A stretch of 64,000 bases of DNA from Polynucleobacter sp. MG-27-Goln-C1 (lineage in GTDB: Bacteria; Pseudomonadota; Gammaproteobacteria; Burkholderiales; Burkholderiaceae): the NCBI RefSeq assembly GCF_018881905.1, contig NZ_JACVPM010000004.1, forward strand, positions 1 through 64,000, read 5' to 3'. Both the position numbers and the translations under genes were made by a program. Of the stretch, positions 43,163-54,950 are shown piece by piece. Each line of letters opens with the position of its first letter. The stretch's first letter is position 1. The notes under the pieces are model-generated. The model had not been told where the DNA came from, did not search any database, and worked only from the letters and a program-made list of their open reading frames with translations.

Positions 43163-44980
43163 TTACTCGCGGGAAGCTTTCTTACGGTCATGCTCTTTCA
43201 AATGACGCTTACGGATTCGTACGCTTTTCGGTGTTACTTCAACCAATTCATCATCGCTAATGAATTCAACTGCGTATTCCAAAGTCAAATCGATTGGCGT
43301 TACCAAGCGAACCGCTTCGTCAGTACCTGAAGAGCGCACGTTGGTTAATTGCTTACCCTTAATTGGGTTCACAACCAAGTCATTGTCACGACTATGAATA
43401 CCAATCACCATACCTTCGTAAACAGGGTCACCATGTTTTACGAACATACGGCCACGATCTTGCAGCTTCCAAATAGCGTAAGCAACTGCTTCGCCATCAT
43501 CTTGACTGATCAATACGCCGTTATGGCGCTCACCCAAGATGCCATCCTTTGCAGGAGCATAAGAATCAAATGTATGGCTCATCAAACCGTTACCGCGAGT
43601 CATAGTCATGAAATCGCCTTGGAAGCCGATCAAACCACGTGCAGGAATGCGGTACTCAAGACGGGTACGACCTTTTCCGTCGCTGACCATATCCTGCAAC
43701 TCACCCTTACGCTTACCCAAGTCTTCCATCACGGAACCTTGAGTAGCATCTTCTACGTCAACCGTTAAGTTCTCGTACGGCTCCATCTTGACGCCATTCT
43801 CTTCGTGGAACACTACGCGTGGACGGGAAACCGCCATCTCATAGCCTTCACGACGCATGGTTTCAACCAAAATCGTCAAATGCAACTCACCACGGCCGGA
43901 CACTTCAAATACGGTGTCATCGTCAGTCTCTTTAACGCGCAAGGCCATGTTGGCTTTCAACTCACGATCAAGACGCTCACGAATTTGGCGGCTGGTAACA
44001 AACTTACCTTCACGACCAGCTAATGGGCTCGTGTTCACCATGAAGTTCATGGTTAAAGTAGGCTCATCAATCTTGAGCATTGGCAATGGATCTGGTTTAT
44101 CAACCGCGCAAACCGTTGTACCGATTGCCAACTCTTCAATACCGTTAATGAGAGCGATATCACCAGCAAATGCCTCTTCTACGATTTCGCGTTCGAGACC
44201 TTTAAATTTCAATACCTGGTTGATACGACCTTTGAATGGCACGCCATCAGGACCGTTCATGCAGACTACTTCCATGCCTGACTTCACACGTCCACGGTTA
44301 ATACGGCCAACACCAATCTTACCGACATAGCTGTTGTAATCGATTGAAGAAATCTGGAACTGCAAAGGGCCATCTGGATCGTCATCACGTACAGGTACGT
44401 ATTTCAGAACAGCGTCAAACAATGGGCGCATATCGCCTTCACGCACATCTTCTGTAGTGCCTGCATAGCCGTTCAAGCCTGATGCATAGATGATTGGGAA
44501 GTCGAGCTGCTCTTCTGTAGCACCTAGCTTGTCAAACAATTCAAAAGTCGCATTGATCACATAGTCACAACGTGCGCCTGGACGGTCAACCTTGTTGATC
44601 ACAACAATCGGCTTCAAACCGAGAGCCAAGGCTTTCTTGGTTACGAAACGAGTTTGTGGCATTGGGCCTTCAACCGCGTCAACCAAGAGCAATACACCGT
44701 CAACCATGGAGAGCACACGCTCTACTTCACCACCGAAGTCGGCGTGTCCTGGTGTGTCTACGATGTTGATGTGTGTGCCGTCATACTCCACCGCACAGTT
44801 CTTGGACAAAATAGTAATGCCACGCTCTTTTTCCAAGTCGTTTGAGTCCATGACGCGTTCGGTCATTTTTTCATTAGAACGGAATGTGCCTGCTTGGCGC
44901 AAGAGTTGGTCAACCAAAGTAGTTTTACCGTGGTCAACGTGGGCGATGATGGCGATATTACGAAGTGCGCGTTTAGTCAT
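43163..44980 (-). CDS. typA: Ribosome-associated GTPase TypA/BipA
   Basis: TypA is a translation-factor-like GTPase needed for ribosome assembly and growth at low temperature or under stress. The 605 residues start with the GTPase domain: Walker [24 protein letters not shown] (switch I), DTPGHADF (G3) and NKVDRPGA (G4). Domains II, III and V follow, ending in the basic tail [14 protein letters not shown]. It is the last gene of the rimP-nusA-infB-rbfA-truB-typA cluster, after a 53-base gap from truB. Confidence 0.97.
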   Translation of the reverse strand: MTKRALRNIAIIAHVDHGKTTLVDQLLRQAGTFRSNEKMTERVMDSNDLEKERGITILSKNCAVEYDGTHINIVDTPGHADFGGEVERVLSMVDGVLLLVDAVEGPMPQTRFVTKKALALGLKPIVVINKVDRPGARCDYVINATFELFDKLGATEEQLDFPIIYASGLNGYAGTTEDVREGDMRPLFDAVLKYVPVRDDDPDGPLQFQISSIDYNSYVGKIGVGRINRGRVKSGMEVVCMNGPDGVPFKGRINQVLKFKGLEREIVEEAFAGDIALINGIEELAIGTTVCAVDKPDPLPMLKIDEPTLTMNFMVNTSPLAGREGKFVTSRQIRERLDRELKANMALRVKETDDDTVFEVSGRGELHLTILVETMRREGYEMAVSRPRVVFHEENGVKMEPYENLTVDVEDATQGSVMEDLGKRKGELQDMVSDGKGRTRLEYRIPARGLIGFQGDFMTMTRGNGLMSHTFDSYAPAKDGILGERHNGVLISQDDGEAVAYAIWKLQDRGRMFVKHGDPVYEGMVIGIHSRDNDLVVNPIKGKQLTNVRSSGTDEAVRLVTPIDLTLEYAVEFISDDELVEVTPKSVRIRKRHLKEHDRKKASRE

Positions 44981-45033
44981 GTGAAGCTTCTGAAGTTAAG
45001 AATAAGGTTAATAAACAAAGGGGTTAAATGGAT

Positions 45034-45945
45034 TTAATGTGCCGAAGAAATCAAGCGCTTAGGATGTAGAACCCCAGAGCGCCAATCTCCAGTACCAATA
45101 AAGTTATGCGGAGCAGCGGTTGCACGATAGATACGCACTAGCGCCTCTATCGAAGGTAAATTGAGTGGGACTCGTTGACCCATCTCCAAACGTTTTGCTT
45201 GTTGCTCATCCACAGTTAAGTGCGGCAATGTCTGCAAAAGTGCGTCGACTGGCAAGATATAGCTTGAACTATCTTGTAAGCCTTTTTGAATGGATTCGAT
45301 AGTGAATGACTGATCGAGAGTGAGGTGGCCTACTTCAGTGCGGCGCAGGCCAACTAAATGGGCGCCACATCCTAATGCCTTACCAATATCTTCCGCCAAT
45401 ACGCGAATGTAAGTGCCTTTGCTACAACTCACTTCTAAAGTGGCTTCTGGCCAATTGACATTAGTCCAACGAATTGCATGAATCGTGATATCTCGTGGTG
45501 CGCGCTCTAATTCAACACCAGCACGAGCATATTCATATAAAGGTTTGCCATCACGCTTGAGCGCGGAATACATTGGTGGAACCTGACTGATTGGACCGCT
45601 AAAAGCTGGCAACAAAGAATCTAATGCCACTTTAATAGCAGCATCATCTGCAAATACAGGCACAGGTAGCTCTTCAATCACGAGACCTTCAGCATCACCG
45701 GTGTCAGTACGCTGACCGAATTTCACTTGAGCGATATAGGTTTTATCAGCTTCCAATAAATCCTGAGAGTACTTAGTTGCTTCACCCAAGCAAATCGGGA
45801 GTAAGCCAGTAGCCATTGGATCTAAGGTGCCAGTGTGTCCTGCTTTTTCTGCATTGAAGGCACGCTTCACGGCAGTGACTGCGCCTTGCGAGCTCATGCC
45901 AGCAGGTTTATCAAGCAAGACAACGCCATCGATACGTACAGACAT
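45034..45945 (-). CDS. truB: tRNA pseudouridine-55 synthase
   Basis: TruB makes pseudouridine at position 55 in the T-loop of nearly all tRNAs and acts as a tRNA chaperone. The 303 residues carry VVLLDKPAGMSSQGAV and the catalytic loop GHTGTLDPMATGLLP with D42. CSKGTYIRVLAEDIG is also intact. A PUA-like C-terminal part follows. It follows rbfA after 6 bases. Confidence 0.96.
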   Translation of the reverse strand: MSVRIDGVVLLDKPAGMSSQGAVTAVKRAFNAEKAGHTGTLDPMATGLLPICLGEATKYSQDLLEADKTYIAQVKFGQRTDTGDAEGLVIEELPVPVFADDAAIKVALDSLLPAFSGPISQVPPMYSALKRDGKPLYEYARAGVELERAPRDITIHAIRWTNVNWPEATLEVSCSKGTYIRVLAEDIGKALGCGAHLVGLRRTEVGHLTLDQSFTIESIQKGLQDSSSYILPVDALLQTLPHLTVDEQQAKRLEMGQRVPLNLPSIEALVRIYRATAAPHNFIGTGDWRSGVLHPKRLISSAH

Positions 45946-45951
45946 AGCTAT

Positions 45952-46320
45952 TTACGCGTTCTCGTCTTTGCGATCACTATCCACTGCTTGATCAATTAAG
46001 CGAGACATTTCAATGCCGTGCTCAATAGAACTGTCATAGTGGAAATGCAAGGTTGGCACAGTATGAATGTGCAAACGTTTAAACAATAAGGAATGCAAGT
46101 AGCCTGCCTTGTCCTGCAAAGCCTTCAATGCCACTTCAGGCTCAGCACCTAAGACGGTAAAGAAGACTTTTGCATGAGCCAAATCTGGCGTGAGTTCAAT
46201 ACTTTGTAAAGTAATCAAACCTAGACTTGGGCTACGCAATTCACGAGGAATCAGCTCAGCCAGGTCTCGCTGAATTTGATCGGCAAGACGCTGGTTACGA
46301 TGAGGACTAGTTTTATGCAT
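45952..46320 (-). CDS. rbfA: 30S ribosome-binding factor A
   Basis: RbfA is a small KH-fold protein (122 residues) that helps mature the 3' and 5' ends of 16S rRNA and is needed in the cold. Motifs [36 protein letters not shown] and [19 protein letters not shown] match the family. It sits 14 bases after infB in the same operon. Confidence 0.95.
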   Translation of the reverse strand: MHKTSPHRNQRLADQIQRDLAELIPRELRSPSLGLITLQSIELTPDLAHAKVFFTVLGAEPEVALKALQDKAGYLHSLLFKRLHIHTVPTLHFHYDSSIEHGIEMSRLIDQAVDSDRKDENA

Positions 46321-46334
46321 TAACTGGGTAGCTC

Positions 46335-49127
46335 TTAAAGAGTTCTAGCGACTTCAGTAACTTCAAACGCTTCAAGTTGATCGCCTTCTTTGATGTCGTT
46401 GTAGCCTTTTAATGACAGACCACACTCAACACCGGCGCGAACTTCTTTCGCATCATCTTTAAAGCGCTTCAGAGAATCCAGCTCACCAGTCCAGATCACT
46501 ACGTTTTCACGCAAGAGACGAACACTAGATGTGCGCTTAACAACACCATCGAGTACCAAGCAACCAGCAATAGCGCCAACTTTAGATACCAAGAAGACTT
46601 GACGAATCTCCACCATACCGGTGATTTCTTCTTTCTTATCTGGTGTCAACATGCCGCTTAAAGCTGCTTTTACTTCATCTACAGCGTCATAAATAATGTT
46701 GTGATAACGAATATCGACACCATTGTTCTCAGCTAACTTACGTGCTGCACCATCCGCACGAGAGTTAAAGCCAATAATGACTGCCTTAGAAGCAACCGCT
46801 AAGTTAACGTCAGTCTCAGTAATGCCACCCACTGCTGCGTGAACGATTTGAACCTTCACCTCTGCAGTAGATAGTTTTTGCAATGACTGTGATAACGCTT
46901 CTTGAGAGCCTTGTACGTCCGCCTTGATGATCAATGGCAACAACTTCGCTTCAATCGCGCCCTCTTCCATGTTTTCCATCATGGTTTCGAGTTTGAATGC
47001 TTGCTGTTTAGCCAACTTCACATCACGGAACTTACCTTGACGGAAGAGTGCGATCTCACGTGCTTTACGCTCATCAGGAACAACTTGTACTGACTCACCA
47101 GCTGCAGGAACTTCGGATAAACCTTGGATCTCTACAGGGATAGATGGGCCAGCTTCGTTACATGGCTTGCCGTTTTCATCCAACATCGCACGAACGCGAC
47201 CGTAGGTTGAACCCGCCAACAACATATCGCCACGCTTGAGCGTGCCAGACTGAACCAAAATAGTGGCAACAGGACCGCGACCTTTATCCAAACGCGCCTC
47301 AATAACGAGACCTTGCGCAGGAGCATCTTTCGCTGCCTTGAGTTCCAAAATTTCTGCTTGTAAGAGTACGTTCTCAAGCAAGGCATCAATGCCGTCACCT
47401 GTTTTAGCAGAGACGCCAATAAATGGCACATCACCACCGTACTCCTCTGGAACTACTTGCTCAGCAACTAACTCAGTTTTAACGCGCTCTAAGTTCGCTT
47501 CTGGTTTATCAATCTTATTAATTGCTACAACAATTGGAACGCCACCAGCTACTGCGTGAGCAATAGCTTCCTTGGTTTGTGGCATCACACCGTCATCGGC
47601 TGCAACAACCAAGATCACGATATCCGTTGCCTTAGCACCACGAGCACGCATTGCCGTAAAGGCTTCGTGACCCGGAGTATCCAGGAAGGTAATCATGCCG
47701 CGTGGGGTTTCAACGTGATAAGCGCCGATGTGCTGAGTAATACCACCGGCTTCGCCAGTAGCAACCTTAGCTGCTCGAATCTTATCGAGTAAAGATGTTT
47801 TACCGTGGTCAACGTGGCCCATCACCGTAACTACTGGTGGACGTGGCAGTAACTCTGCATCGTGACCAGCAATACCGAGATCTAAATCTGGATCATCCAA
47901 CTTAGCAGCATGGGCTGTATGGCCCATTTCTTCTACGATGATCATTGCAGTATCTTGATCCAAGATCTGGTTGATTGTCACCATCTGACCCATGCCCATC
48001 AAGAGCTTGATAACTTCCGCACTCTTCACGGCCATTGCATGAGCTAACTCTGCAACAGTAATGGTTTCCGGAACATTGACATCGCGCACAATAGCTTCAG
48101 TAGGTACCTGGAAATTGGTATCGACATTGGCCTCAGCAATTTGACGTTGTTTTCTTCTGCCGCCACCTGAACGCCAACCATTGATGCCACCAGAACTATC
48201 ACCGCGAGTCTTAATGCCACCCGGCTTCTTGGCACCTTCTTCTTGCCAAGTAGATGAAGTCTCAGCAGACTTAATGGTTTTGCCACCAACCTTAGCAACT
48301 GCTTTTTTCTTGTCATCCGCACCTTCAGCCTTAGCAGGCTTGTGCAAGGTGCCTTTTTTAGCTTCTTCAGCAGCAATTTCACTTGGTGCTTTGAGAACAC
48401 GTGCGGGCGCACTCATCATGTCGCGAATCGCCAAAGCCTCAGCTTCAGCAGCGGCACGACGTTTTGTAATATCAGCTAACTGTGCCTTATTCGCATCCGC
48501 TATGTCTTTGGCAGCTTTATCAGCTTGAGCTTTCTTGTCGGCAGCTTTTGCAGCAGCCTCTTTGGCAACAGAAGCGTCATCATCTGACTTGGCTGCTTTC
48601 TCAACAACAGGCGCAACTGCACTTGCAGCAGCTAAAGCATCAGCTTCTTTTTGGCGAGCATCTTCTGCCGCTTTCATTTCCGCTTCTTGACGAGCCAACA
48701 ACTCAGCTTGACGTGTCGCTTCAGCTGCGCGTTTTTCTAACTCTTCAGCAGAAAGGATTGGTTTAGCAGGCTCTGCAGGGGCAACTTCTTTGACCGCTGG
48801 AGCTGGAGTCTCTTCAGGAGCTTTATCTCCCGCTTTAACTAGCACGCGCTTTTTACGAACCTCAACCTGAACGGTACGAGTGCGTCCAGCAGAGTCTGCC
48901 TGACGAATCTCTGAGTTTTCGCGCTTGATTAAAGTAATCTTTTTACGACTACCTGTATCCGCACTGCCATGCTCTTTTTGCAAATGCTCAAGCAGGACAG
49001 TTTTGTCCTTTTCGGTAATGCTGTCGTCCTCAGAACCTTTTTCGATACCGGCCGCCTTCAATTGCTCCAGAAGGTCTGGCGCGGTACGTTTTAATTCTTT
49101 AGCGAGTACTTTTACTGTTGTTGCCAT
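46335..49127 (-). CDS. infB: Translation initiation factor IF-2
   Basis: IF-2 places initiator tRNA on the 30S subunit and promotes subunit joining with GTP. The 930-residue protein has an N-terminal IF2_N helix pair ([19 protein letters not shown]) and a long charged Ala/Lys-rich linker up to about 330. The GTPase domain is at about 430-600 ([35 protein letters not shown]). Domains II-IV end with [20 protein letters not shown]. Alternative internal starts for shorter IF2 forms, as known in E. coli, cannot be judged here. It follows nusA by 13 bases. Confidence 0.97.
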   Translation of the reverse strand: MATTVKVLAKELKRTAPDLLEQLKAAGIEKGSEDDSITEKDKTVLLEHLQKEHGSADTGSRKKITLIKRENSEIRQADSAGRTRTVQVEVRKKRVLVKAGDKAPEETPAPAVKEVAPAEPAKPILSAEELEKRAAEATRQAELLARQEAEMKAAEDARQKEADALAAASAVAPVVEKAAKSDDDASVAKEAAAKAADKKAQADKAAKDIADANKAQLADITKRRAAAEAEALAIRDMMSAPARVLKAPSEIAAEEAKKGTLHKPAKAEGADDKKKAVAKVGGKTIKSAETSSTWQEEGAKKPGGIKTRGDSSGGINGWRSGGGRRKQRQIAEANVDTNFQVPTEAIVRDVNVPETITVAELAHAMAVKSAEVIKLLMGMGQMVTINQILDQDTAMIIVEEMGHTAHAAKLDDPDLDLGIAGHDAELLPRPPVVTVMGHVDHGKTSLLDKIRAAKVATGEAGGITQHIGAYHVETPRGMITFLDTPGHEAFTAMRARGAKATDIVILVVAADDGVMPQTKEAIAHAVAGGVPIVVAINKIDKPEANLERVKTELVAEQVVPEEYGGDVPFIGVSAKTGDGIDALLENVLLQAEILELKAAKDAPAQGLVIEARLDKGRGPVATILVQSGTLKRGDMLLAGSTYGRVRAMLDENGKPCNEAGPSIPVEIQGLSEVPAAGESVQVVPDERKAREIALFRQGKFRDVKLAKQQAFKLETMMENMEEGAIEAKLLPLIIKADVQGSQEALSQSLQKLSTAEVKVQIVHAAVGGITETDVNLAVASKAVIIGFNSRADGAARKLAENNGVDIRYHNIIYDAVDEVKAALSGMLTPDKKEEITGMVEIRQVFLVSKVGAIAGCLVLDGVVKRTSSVRLLRENVVIWTGELDSLKRFKDDAKEVRAGVECGLSLKGYNDIKEGDQLEAFEVTEVARTL

Positions 49128-49140
49128 GCACTACTTCCTC

Positions 49141-50622
49141 TCATGAAGTAAACCAATGTTCGCGCGCTTTCATGATGAGCGTTTTCGCGGTTTCTTCGTC
49201 AATTTGTGTCGCCTCAACTAGCTCATCAACAGCCAGTTCAGCTAAGTCGTCACGTGTGTGAACTTGATTGTCAGCAAGCTTGGCAACCAACTCAGTAGTC
49301 ATTCCCTCGAGGGAACGTAAATCTTGTGAGACTTCGCCAACGCGCTCTTCTTTAGCCAATTCCATGGTCAAGAGGGAGTCACGCGCACGAGTACGCAATT
49401 CATTTACTGTGTCTTCATCGAAAGAATCGATTTCTAACATTTCAGAAAGAGGTACATATGCAACCTCTTCCAGTGTGTTGAAACCTTCTTCAATCAAGAT
49501 GTCAGCAACTTCTTGGTCAACGTCCAATTTGTCCATGAACAATTGACGTACAGAAGCAGCTTCTTTTTCAGTTTTCTCAGCAGACTCTTCTGGAGTCATG
49601 ATGTTGATCTGCCAACCAGTCAATTCGCTAGCTAAGCGAACGTTCTGTCCGCTGCGGCCAATCGCGATTGCCAAGTTCTCTTCATCAACCACCACATCCA
49701 TGGCGTGACGCTCTTCGTCAACCACGATAGAAGATACTTGAGCTGGAGCCAGGGCACCAATTACAAACTGCGCTGGATCTTCAGACCACAATACGATGTC
49801 CACTGCTTCGCCAGCTACTTCGTTACGAACTGCGGTAACGCGTGTACCACGAACGCCAACGCAAGTACCGATTGGATCGATACGCTTGTCATAAGTAATC
49901 ACGGCAATTTTTGCGCGGATACCAGGGTCACGAGCTGCGCCCTTAATCTCTAATAAACCTTGCTCCATCTCTGGAACTTCGTTCTCAAACAACTTGATCA
50001 AGAAATCAGGGCAAGTGCGTGAGAGTTCAATCTGTGGGCCACGGGCTTCACGATCTACCTTCAGGATGTAGGCACGAACGCGGTCACCAGAACGGAGGTT
50101 CTCTTTTGGAATCATTTGATCGCGGCGCAACAATGCTTCGACACGGCCAGATTCAATAATCAAACCATTCTTGTCAGCACGCTTCACGGTACCGGTCATG
50201 ACTTTTTCACCACGCTCAAGGTAGTCGTTCAAAATCTGCTCGCGCTCAGCATCACGAATGCGCTGCAAGATCACTTGCTTAGCGGCTTGTGCACCGATAC
50301 GGCCAAAGGCTAAAGATTCGATTTGCTCTTCGATGAATTCGCCAACTTCCATGTCAGGAAATTGCTCGAGCGCTTCAAAATGGAGGATTTCTTTATCCGG
50401 CTCTTGGAGACCCGCTTCATCAGGAACAACCAACCAGCGACGGAAGGTTTCGTATTCACCAGACTCGCGATCAATCGATACACGAATATCCACATCTTCT
50501 GTCGGATAACGTTTCTTAGTGGCTGATGCCAACGCCATTTCTAGCGCCTCAAACACAATCGCTTGATCTACGTTCTTTTCACGCGCTAAGGCGTCTGCCA
50601 ACATGAGAACTTCTCGGCTCAT
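49141..50622 (-). CDS. nusA: Transcription termination/antitermination factor NusA
   Basis: NusA binds RNA polymerase and nascent RNA, and controls pausing, termination and antitermination. The 493 residues have the N-terminal polymerase-binding part ([16 protein letters not shown]), the S1 domain ([22 protein letters not shown]) and two KH domains ([22 protein letters not shown] and [18 protein letters not shown]). Two C-terminal helical repeats complete the long Proteobacterial form. It overlaps rimP by 4 bases. In E. coli NusA also affects its own operon's leader. Confidence 0.97.
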   Translation of the reverse strand: MSREVLMLADALAREKNVDQAIVFEALEMALASATKKRYPTEDVDIRVSIDRESGEYETFRRWLVVPDEAGLQEPDKEILHFEALEQFPDMEVGEFIEEQIESLAFGRIGAQAAKQVILQRIRDAEREQILNDYLERGEKVMTGTVKRADKNGLIIESGRVEALLRRDQMIPKENLRSGDRVRAYILKVDREARGPQIELSRTCPDFLIKLFENEVPEMEQGLLEIKGAARDPGIRAKIAVITYDKRIDPIGTCVGVRGTRVTAVRNEVAGEAVDIVLWSEDPAQFVIGALAPAQVSSIVVDEERHAMDVVVDEENLAIAIGRSGQNVRLASELTGWQINIMTPEESAEKTEKEAASVRQLFMDKLDVDQEVADILIEEGFNTLEEVAYVPLSEMLEIDSFDEDTVNELRTRARDSLLTMELAKEERVGEVSQDLRSLEGMTTELVAKLADNQVHTRDDLAELAVDELVEATQIDEETAKTLIMKAREHWFTS

Positions 50623-51110
50623 GACTTTCTTCCTTTGAAATCAATAACAGGGACCAACCGAGTCTTATCGACCTCGGCTAAAGAAAACTCCAATTGAGAT
50701 TCAGTGCCATCAGCACCTTCAAACAACAAACCAAATTTCGCATCGGGCGAGTCCAACTCACCACTCAGCAAACCTTGCAACACACCACGAAACTTCTTGC
50801 GATCACCAGCGGCAACACGCAACTTCAAATCCACTTCCATTCCGGAAAAGCGCTCGTAATCAGCCGCGGACTTCACAGGGCGATCCAGACCAGGAGAGGA
50901 AATCTCTAGACGCTCAAAGGGAATGTTTTCCACTGGCAATGTATAGCTCAGTTGGTGACTTACCTTTTCGCAATCCTGGACGTTAATCAGGCGCTCGTAA
51001 TCCGGGTTTTCAATCGTGACACGCAGCAAACCTCCGGCTTCACGCTCGATATCGACTAGCGTGTACCCTAGGTTTTCTACTTCTGCAGAAATAATCCGCT
51101 GATCTTTCAC
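50619..51110 (-). CDS. rimP: Ribosome maturation factor RimP
   Basis: RimP assists assembly of the 30S subunit by helping S19 and S12 incorporation. The protein has the two expected domains ([20 protein letters not shown], then [19 protein letters not shown] and [21 protein letters not shown]). Two GTG starts are in frame. GAAGG ends directly at GTG 51116 but lies six bases before GTG 51110, so 51110 is preferred (163 residues). An intrinsic terminator lies just upstream in the leader. Confidence 0.95.
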   Translation of the reverse strand: MKDQRIISAEVENLGYTLVDIEREAGGLLRVTIENPDYERLINVQDCEKVSHQLSYTLPVENIPFERLEISSPGLDRPVKSAADYERFSGMEVDLKLRVAAGDRKKFRGVLQGLLSGELDSPDAKFGLLFEGADGTESQLEFSLAEVDKTRLVPVIDFKGRKS

Positions 51111-51134
51111 GAACACCCTTCAATCCAAAACGGC

Positions 51135-51160
51135 AAAAAAAAATGGGCTTCAAAGCCCAT
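51135..51160 (-). terminator. Intrinsic terminator within the rimP leader, after rluB
   Basis: On the minus strand ATGGGCTT (51160-51153) and AAGCCCAT (51150-51143) form a near-perfect 8-bp stem, followed by a run of eight or nine T. It lies 123 bases after the rluB stop and only about 25 bases before the rimP start, leaving no room for a promoter between it and rimP. Confidence 0.9.
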
Positions 51161-51256
51161 ATTCTCGAAATTCAGAACAGGCCGACTTACGTTGATCGCA
51201 ACATCAGTCGGTAACAACTCAAAACAGCAGCGAACTGCTGTAAGACCAAAATTATA
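51161..51256 (-). promoter_or_regulatory. Promoter and structured leader of the rimP-nusA-infB operon
   Basis: A perfect -10 TATAAT lies at 51256-51251 on the minus strand, with a weak -35-like TTGATG 19 bases upstream inside the end of rluB. Transcription would begin near 51244. The leader then has a 7-bp hairpin ACAGCAG-TTCG-CTGCTGT at 51243-51226. A nested hairpin follows (CCGACT ... GTTG-CGAT-CAAC ... AGTCGG, about 51212-51182). Last is the terminator at 51160-51135. Two hairpins plus a terminator before the start of an operon that encodes a termination factor suggests attenuation. Confidence 0.6.
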
Positions 51257-51283
51257 GCCGATTTAGAGGAAAACTCATCAAAA

Positions 51284-53044
51284 TCAGAAGCTTTCGCCTG
51301 GATTTCTCGGTTTTCTAGGGCCTTTATTGAAGGGTTTGCGCCCTTTTGGTGCCGCCCGTTTAGGACCATTTCCGGGACTTTGAGGGCTTGCCGTCACAAA
51401 AGCAGACTGTCCGTGGTGGACTTTCTTACCCTTGTTGCGGTTTTGGCCTTGGCCACCCTGACCGCCACCCTGACCACCTGCGCCTGGACGACCGCCCTGG
51501 GTACGACCCCGGAAAGGACCGCGACCTTCGCCCGAACCACCGCCACCAGGTTTAGCACCCCTATTTTGATGGGTTAGAGCACCATGGCCACTGGCCTGGG
51601 TCAAAGCATCCCGTGAACCCCAGTAAGAAACTGAGGTTTGCATTGGATCAGGCTGGAAGTCCTCACTAGCTGGAGAATGGCGATCACGACCTTGTGCATT
51701 TGGATTGCGACCCTTATCTTGTGGCTGAGGCATTTTTAAGCCTGCAAACTTCATTAAGTTATAGATGCCGCCAGCCTCAATCTCTTCCCATTTGCCCCGT
51801 CTCAAACGTGGAGGCAATAAGAAAATGCCGTAACGCGTACGAATCAAGCGAGAGACGACATGTCCGACGGCTTCAAACATGCGGCGCACCTCACGGTTGC
51901 GACCTTCAGTCAAAGCAACGTGGTACCAACGGTTTGCACCTTCACCACCACCCATAGAAAGACGTAAGAATTTGGCTTGGCCGTCATCCAAGGTAATACC
52001 GCTCTTTAATTGAGCTGTATTTTCCTGACTCAGATCACCCAAAATACGGACAGCGTACTCACGCTCAACACCGTAACGAGGATGCATCAAGCGATTGGCC
52101 AACTCGCCAGAAGTGGTGAACAACAAAAGACCTTCAGTATTAAAGTCCAAACGCCCTACTGCAATCCAGCGTCCTTGACGCGGCTTTGGCAAGCGATCAA
52201 ATACGGTTGGACGACCTTCAGGATCGGACTGACTCACGATCTCGCCAGAAGGCTTGTGATACATGATCACGCGTGGTGGCTTAGTCTGAATTTTGCGATG
52301 AACTGGCTTGCCGTTAATGCGTACCTGGTCGGTCGGTCCAATACGTTGACCGATATGGGCTGGCAATCCATTTACAGATACGCGCCCTTGAATAATCAGG
52401 TCTTCCATATCGCGACGCGAACCCATGCCGACATCAGCCAATACCTTGTGTAACTTCACAGTATCTTCGTCGTCAGCGTCGTCGTCTAAACCATCTAAGT
52501 CTGACCAAACCTCATCACGCAAGCTAAGCGGCAAATCATCGATGTTTGCAAATTGCAAACTACTCATCTCATCGTCGCTAGGCGTATCCGCATCTTCGTC
52601 ATGACGCACACGTTGTGCACGACGCTCAGCACCAGTCTGATGAGAAATCTCATTTTCATTTAGGCCGTCAGGATTTTTAACCTCAAGGACTTCGGGCGCA
52701 TCTAATGCTGCATCGAACTCACCAGAAACTACTGACGCAAATAAAGCTTCGCTCTCAGCTGGATTTGGTGCGAGCTTAGCGGAAGCATTGTTACCACCCT
52801 CGCGCTGACCACCAGACTCACCACCCTCGCGACGAGGCCGGTCTTTATTGAATGGGCGTTTCTTATTGAAGGGATGCTTGCTAGCGCCTGCACCCTGGCG
52901 GCGTGGGCGACGCTGGCCGCCTTCACGCCCTTCGCGCCCCTCGCCCCTATTTCCCTCTGCAGAATTAGGTGCAGACTCAGAGCCGGGGGAATTGTCCGAT
53001 TTAGGTTTAATCGGAGATGAATCGTTTTCGTTGTGACTTGTCAT
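51284..53044 (-). CDS. rluB: 23S rRNA pseudouridine-2605 synthase RluB with long disordered ends
   Basis: RluB modifies U2605 of 23S rRNA. The catalytic core holds an S4 domain ([20 protein letters not shown], about 197-245) and the synthase domain with the catalytic Asp in [44 protein letters not shown] is also present. The 586 residues exceed E. coli RluB (about 290) because of about 190 low-complexity, charged residues in front and a Gly/Gln/Arg-rich tail of about 150. Such tails are common in Burkholderiales and probably bind RNA. It follows scpB after 6 bases. Confidence 0.95.
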   Translation of the reverse strand: MTSHNENDSSPIKPKSDNSPGSESAPNSAEGNRGEGREGREGGQRRPRRQGAGASKHPFNKKRPFNKDRPRREGGESGGQREGGNNASAKLAPNPAESEALFASVVSGEFDAALDAPEVLEVKNPDGLNENEISHQTGAERRAQRVRHDEDADTPSDDEMSSLQFANIDDLPLSLRDEVWSDLDGLDDDADDEDTVKLHKVLADVGMGSRRDMEDLIIQGRVSVNGLPAHIGQRIGPTDQVRINGKPVHRKIQTKPPRVIMYHKPSGEIVSQSDPEGRPTVFDRLPKPRQGRWIAVGRLDFNTEGLLLFTTSGELANRLMHPRYGVEREYAVRILGDLSQENTAQLKSGITLDDGQAKFLRLSMGGGEGANRWYHVALTEGRNREVRRMFEAVGHVVSRLIRTRYGIFLLPPRLRRGKWEEIEAGGIYNLMKFAGLKMPQPQDKGRNPNAQGRDRHSPASEDFQPDPMQTSVSYWGSRDALTQASGHGALTHQNRGAKPGGGGSGEGRGPFRGRTQGGRPGAGGQGGGQGGQGQNRNKGKKVHHGQSAFVTASPQSPGNGPKRAAPKGRKPFNKGPRKPRNPGESF

Positions 53045-53050
53045 TAATAA

Positions 53051-53815
53051 TTATTTTTGTTCGTCTGATTTGTCTTCAGACTCTGGAGAAACTTCTTCTA
53101 CTTCTTCACTTGTCTCTTCGCTGATGACATCATCAGCAATCTCAACAGCAACTTCTTCGCTGATGGATTCTTCGTTTGTTAATTCTTCACTTGTCGGCTG
53201 AATGATCGGCTGGCCGTTTTCATCCAATTCAATAACTGTTTCAACCGTCGCACTTGGATCAAACTCCATTACCGCTTGACCTAATTGTTCTGCGCCAGCC
53301 ATCGGCGCAGCATCTTCCAACATCGGCAAGCTTTGTAAATTCGTGAGACTCAAATCATCTAAAAATTGTTTGGTAGTAGCGTATAAACCTGGGCGACCAA
53401 TGGTCTCTTTATGACCGATAACCTCAACCCAACCGCGATCCTCTAACTGCTTCATCACATTGCTACTCACAGCAACACCACGAATCTCTTCGATTTCACC
53501 GCGAGTCACTGGTTGACGGTAGGCAATAATCGCCAAAGTTTCCATCACCGCACGAGAATACTTTGGCGGCTTTTCTGGAGTCAAACGATCGAGATACTCG
53601 CGCATCGCTAAACGGCTTTGGAAACGCCAGCCAGTTGCAATGTGCACTAACTCCATGCCTTTGTCTTCCCAGGCTTTTTGAAGCTCCAATAGAGCATCAT
53701 CAATTTCGCCAGCGGCAATGTCTTCGGCAAATAAGCGCGTCAGATCAGCAACAGTGAGTGGTTCTTGCGCGCACAAGAGGGCTGTTTCAATTACGCGTTT
53801 ATTGTGATAATCCAT
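53051..53815 (-). CDS. scpB: Segregation and condensation protein B
   Basis: ScpB is the winged-helix partner of kleisin ScpA in the SMC chromosome-condensation complex. The 254 residues include the two winged-helix domains ([20 protein letters not shown] and [27 protein letters not shown], then [17 protein letters not shown]). A long acidic Glu/Ser tail of about 60 residues follows. scpB-rluB is a common gene order in Betaproteobacteria. scpA is not in this window. Confidence 0.95.
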   Translation of the reverse strand: MDYHNKRVIETALLCAQEPLTVADLTRLFAEDIAAGEIDDALLELQKAWEDKGMELVHIATGWRFQSRLAMREYLDRLTPEKPPKYSRAVMETLAIIAYRQPVTRGEIEEIRGVAVSSNVMKQLEDRGWVEVIGHKETIGRPGLYATTKQFLDDLSLTNLQSLPMLEDAAPMAGAEQLGQAVMEFDPSATVETVIELDENGQPIIQPTSEELTNEESISEEVAVEIADDVISEETSEEVEEVSPESEDKSDEQK

Positions 53816-54018
53816 AAAATTCTGGCTATCAGGCTATGACCTGATGAGGCTATAAAAAATGTATTTCAGTAATGGGTTGGTGGTGTTCTGGTGGCGCTAT
53901 TTAGCTACTATGGGCAAATCATCTCCGAAAATCTACTTGGGAGAGCTGCCCATGCTGAAACGAAGTCTTTTTCGCTCACCATTTGGCCATTATAAGGGAG
54001 GCTCAATACAATAGCCAC

Positions 54019-54933
54019 ATGCACGAAAATACAGCCCTAACCCTAGATTTACCCTTTGAGACTGACTCAAGACGCCGCTTTTTAGGCTTGGGTCTTGGTT
54101 TGGGAGCCCTAATTGGAGGCTCAACCCTAACTGGGTGCAGCCTCATGAGTAGTCGCAAGCCCATCGTTGGTTTAGCTTTAGGGGCGGGAGCGGCCAGAGG
54201 TTTTGCCCACGTAGGTGTCATCAAGGCATTAGAGGCCCAAGGCATTCGACCTGACATCGTGGTGGGCAGCAGTGCTGGCAGTGTTATTGCCGCATTACTT
54301 GCCTCAGGTGCTACTGGAAATGATTTGAACCGACTGGCCTTAAATCTCGATGAAGCCACTATTGCCGACTGGGGACTTCCTTTTGCAGGAAGATTTGGTG
54401 GCCTCATCAAAGGGGATGCCCTGCAAAACATGGTCAATCGTGAAGTGCAAAATAAATCGATCGAGCAAATGCGTATTCCCTTAGGAATTGTGGCAACTGA
54501 ATTGCAATCCGGCAAAGGCGTTCTATTTCGCTCTGGCAATACTGGTTTGGCAGTGCGCGCTTCCTGTAGTGTTCCAGGAGTATTTCAGCCGGCCGTTATT
54601 AGTGGCAAAGAATATATTGATGGTGGGCTAGTAGCGCCAGTACCCGTCAGCTATGCAAGACAAATGGGCGCGACTCTCGTGATTGCCGTCAATATCTCTT
54701 CAGAGCCAGCCTATCAAGATGCGAGCGGCACATTTGGCGTTATGCAACAAACCATATCCATCATGCAACGAAGTATTAATCAGTACGAACTCAAAAGTGC
54801 CGATATTGTGATTACCCCCCATCTCAAGCAAATGAGTAGCGGTGACTTCAAATCTAGAAATGCAGCAATCCTCGCTGGCGAAGTGGCCACACAGGAGCAA
54901 ATGGGATTAATTAAAGACAAGCTAAAAGGTTGA
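54019..54933 (+). CDS. Patatin-like phospholipase, Tat-type lipoprotein
   Basis: A 304-residue RssA-like esterase. It begins with a signal containing a twin-arginine pattern (SRRRFLGLGLGLG) and a lipobox LTGC, so it is probably exported folded and lipid-anchored. The patatin oxyanion loop is ALGAGAARGFAHVGVI, the nucleophile motif is VGSSAGSV and the catalytic Asp is in YIDGGLVAPVPV. The ATG at 54019 puts the signal at the N-terminus. An AAGGGAGG lies 17 bases upstream, too far for a normal ribosome-binding site. The in-frame TTG at 53983 is upstream of it. Converges with the NlpC/P60 gene. Confidence 0.92.
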   Translation: MHENTALTLDLPFETDSRRRFLGLGLGLGALIGGSTLTGCSLMSSRKPIVGLALGAGAARGFAHVGVIKALEAQGIRPDIVVGSSAGSVIAALLASGATGNDLNRLALNLDEATIADWGLPFAGRFGGLIKGDALQNMVNREVQNKSIEQMRIPLGIVATELQSGKGVLFRSGNTGLAVRASCSVPGVFQPAVISGKEYIDGGLVAPVPVSYARQMGATLVIAVNISSEPAYQDASGTFGVMQQTISIMQRSINQYELKSADIVITPHLKQMSSGDFKSRNAAILAGEVATQEQMGLIKDKLKG

Positions 54934-54950
54934 AGTACCTTAGCTTAGTC

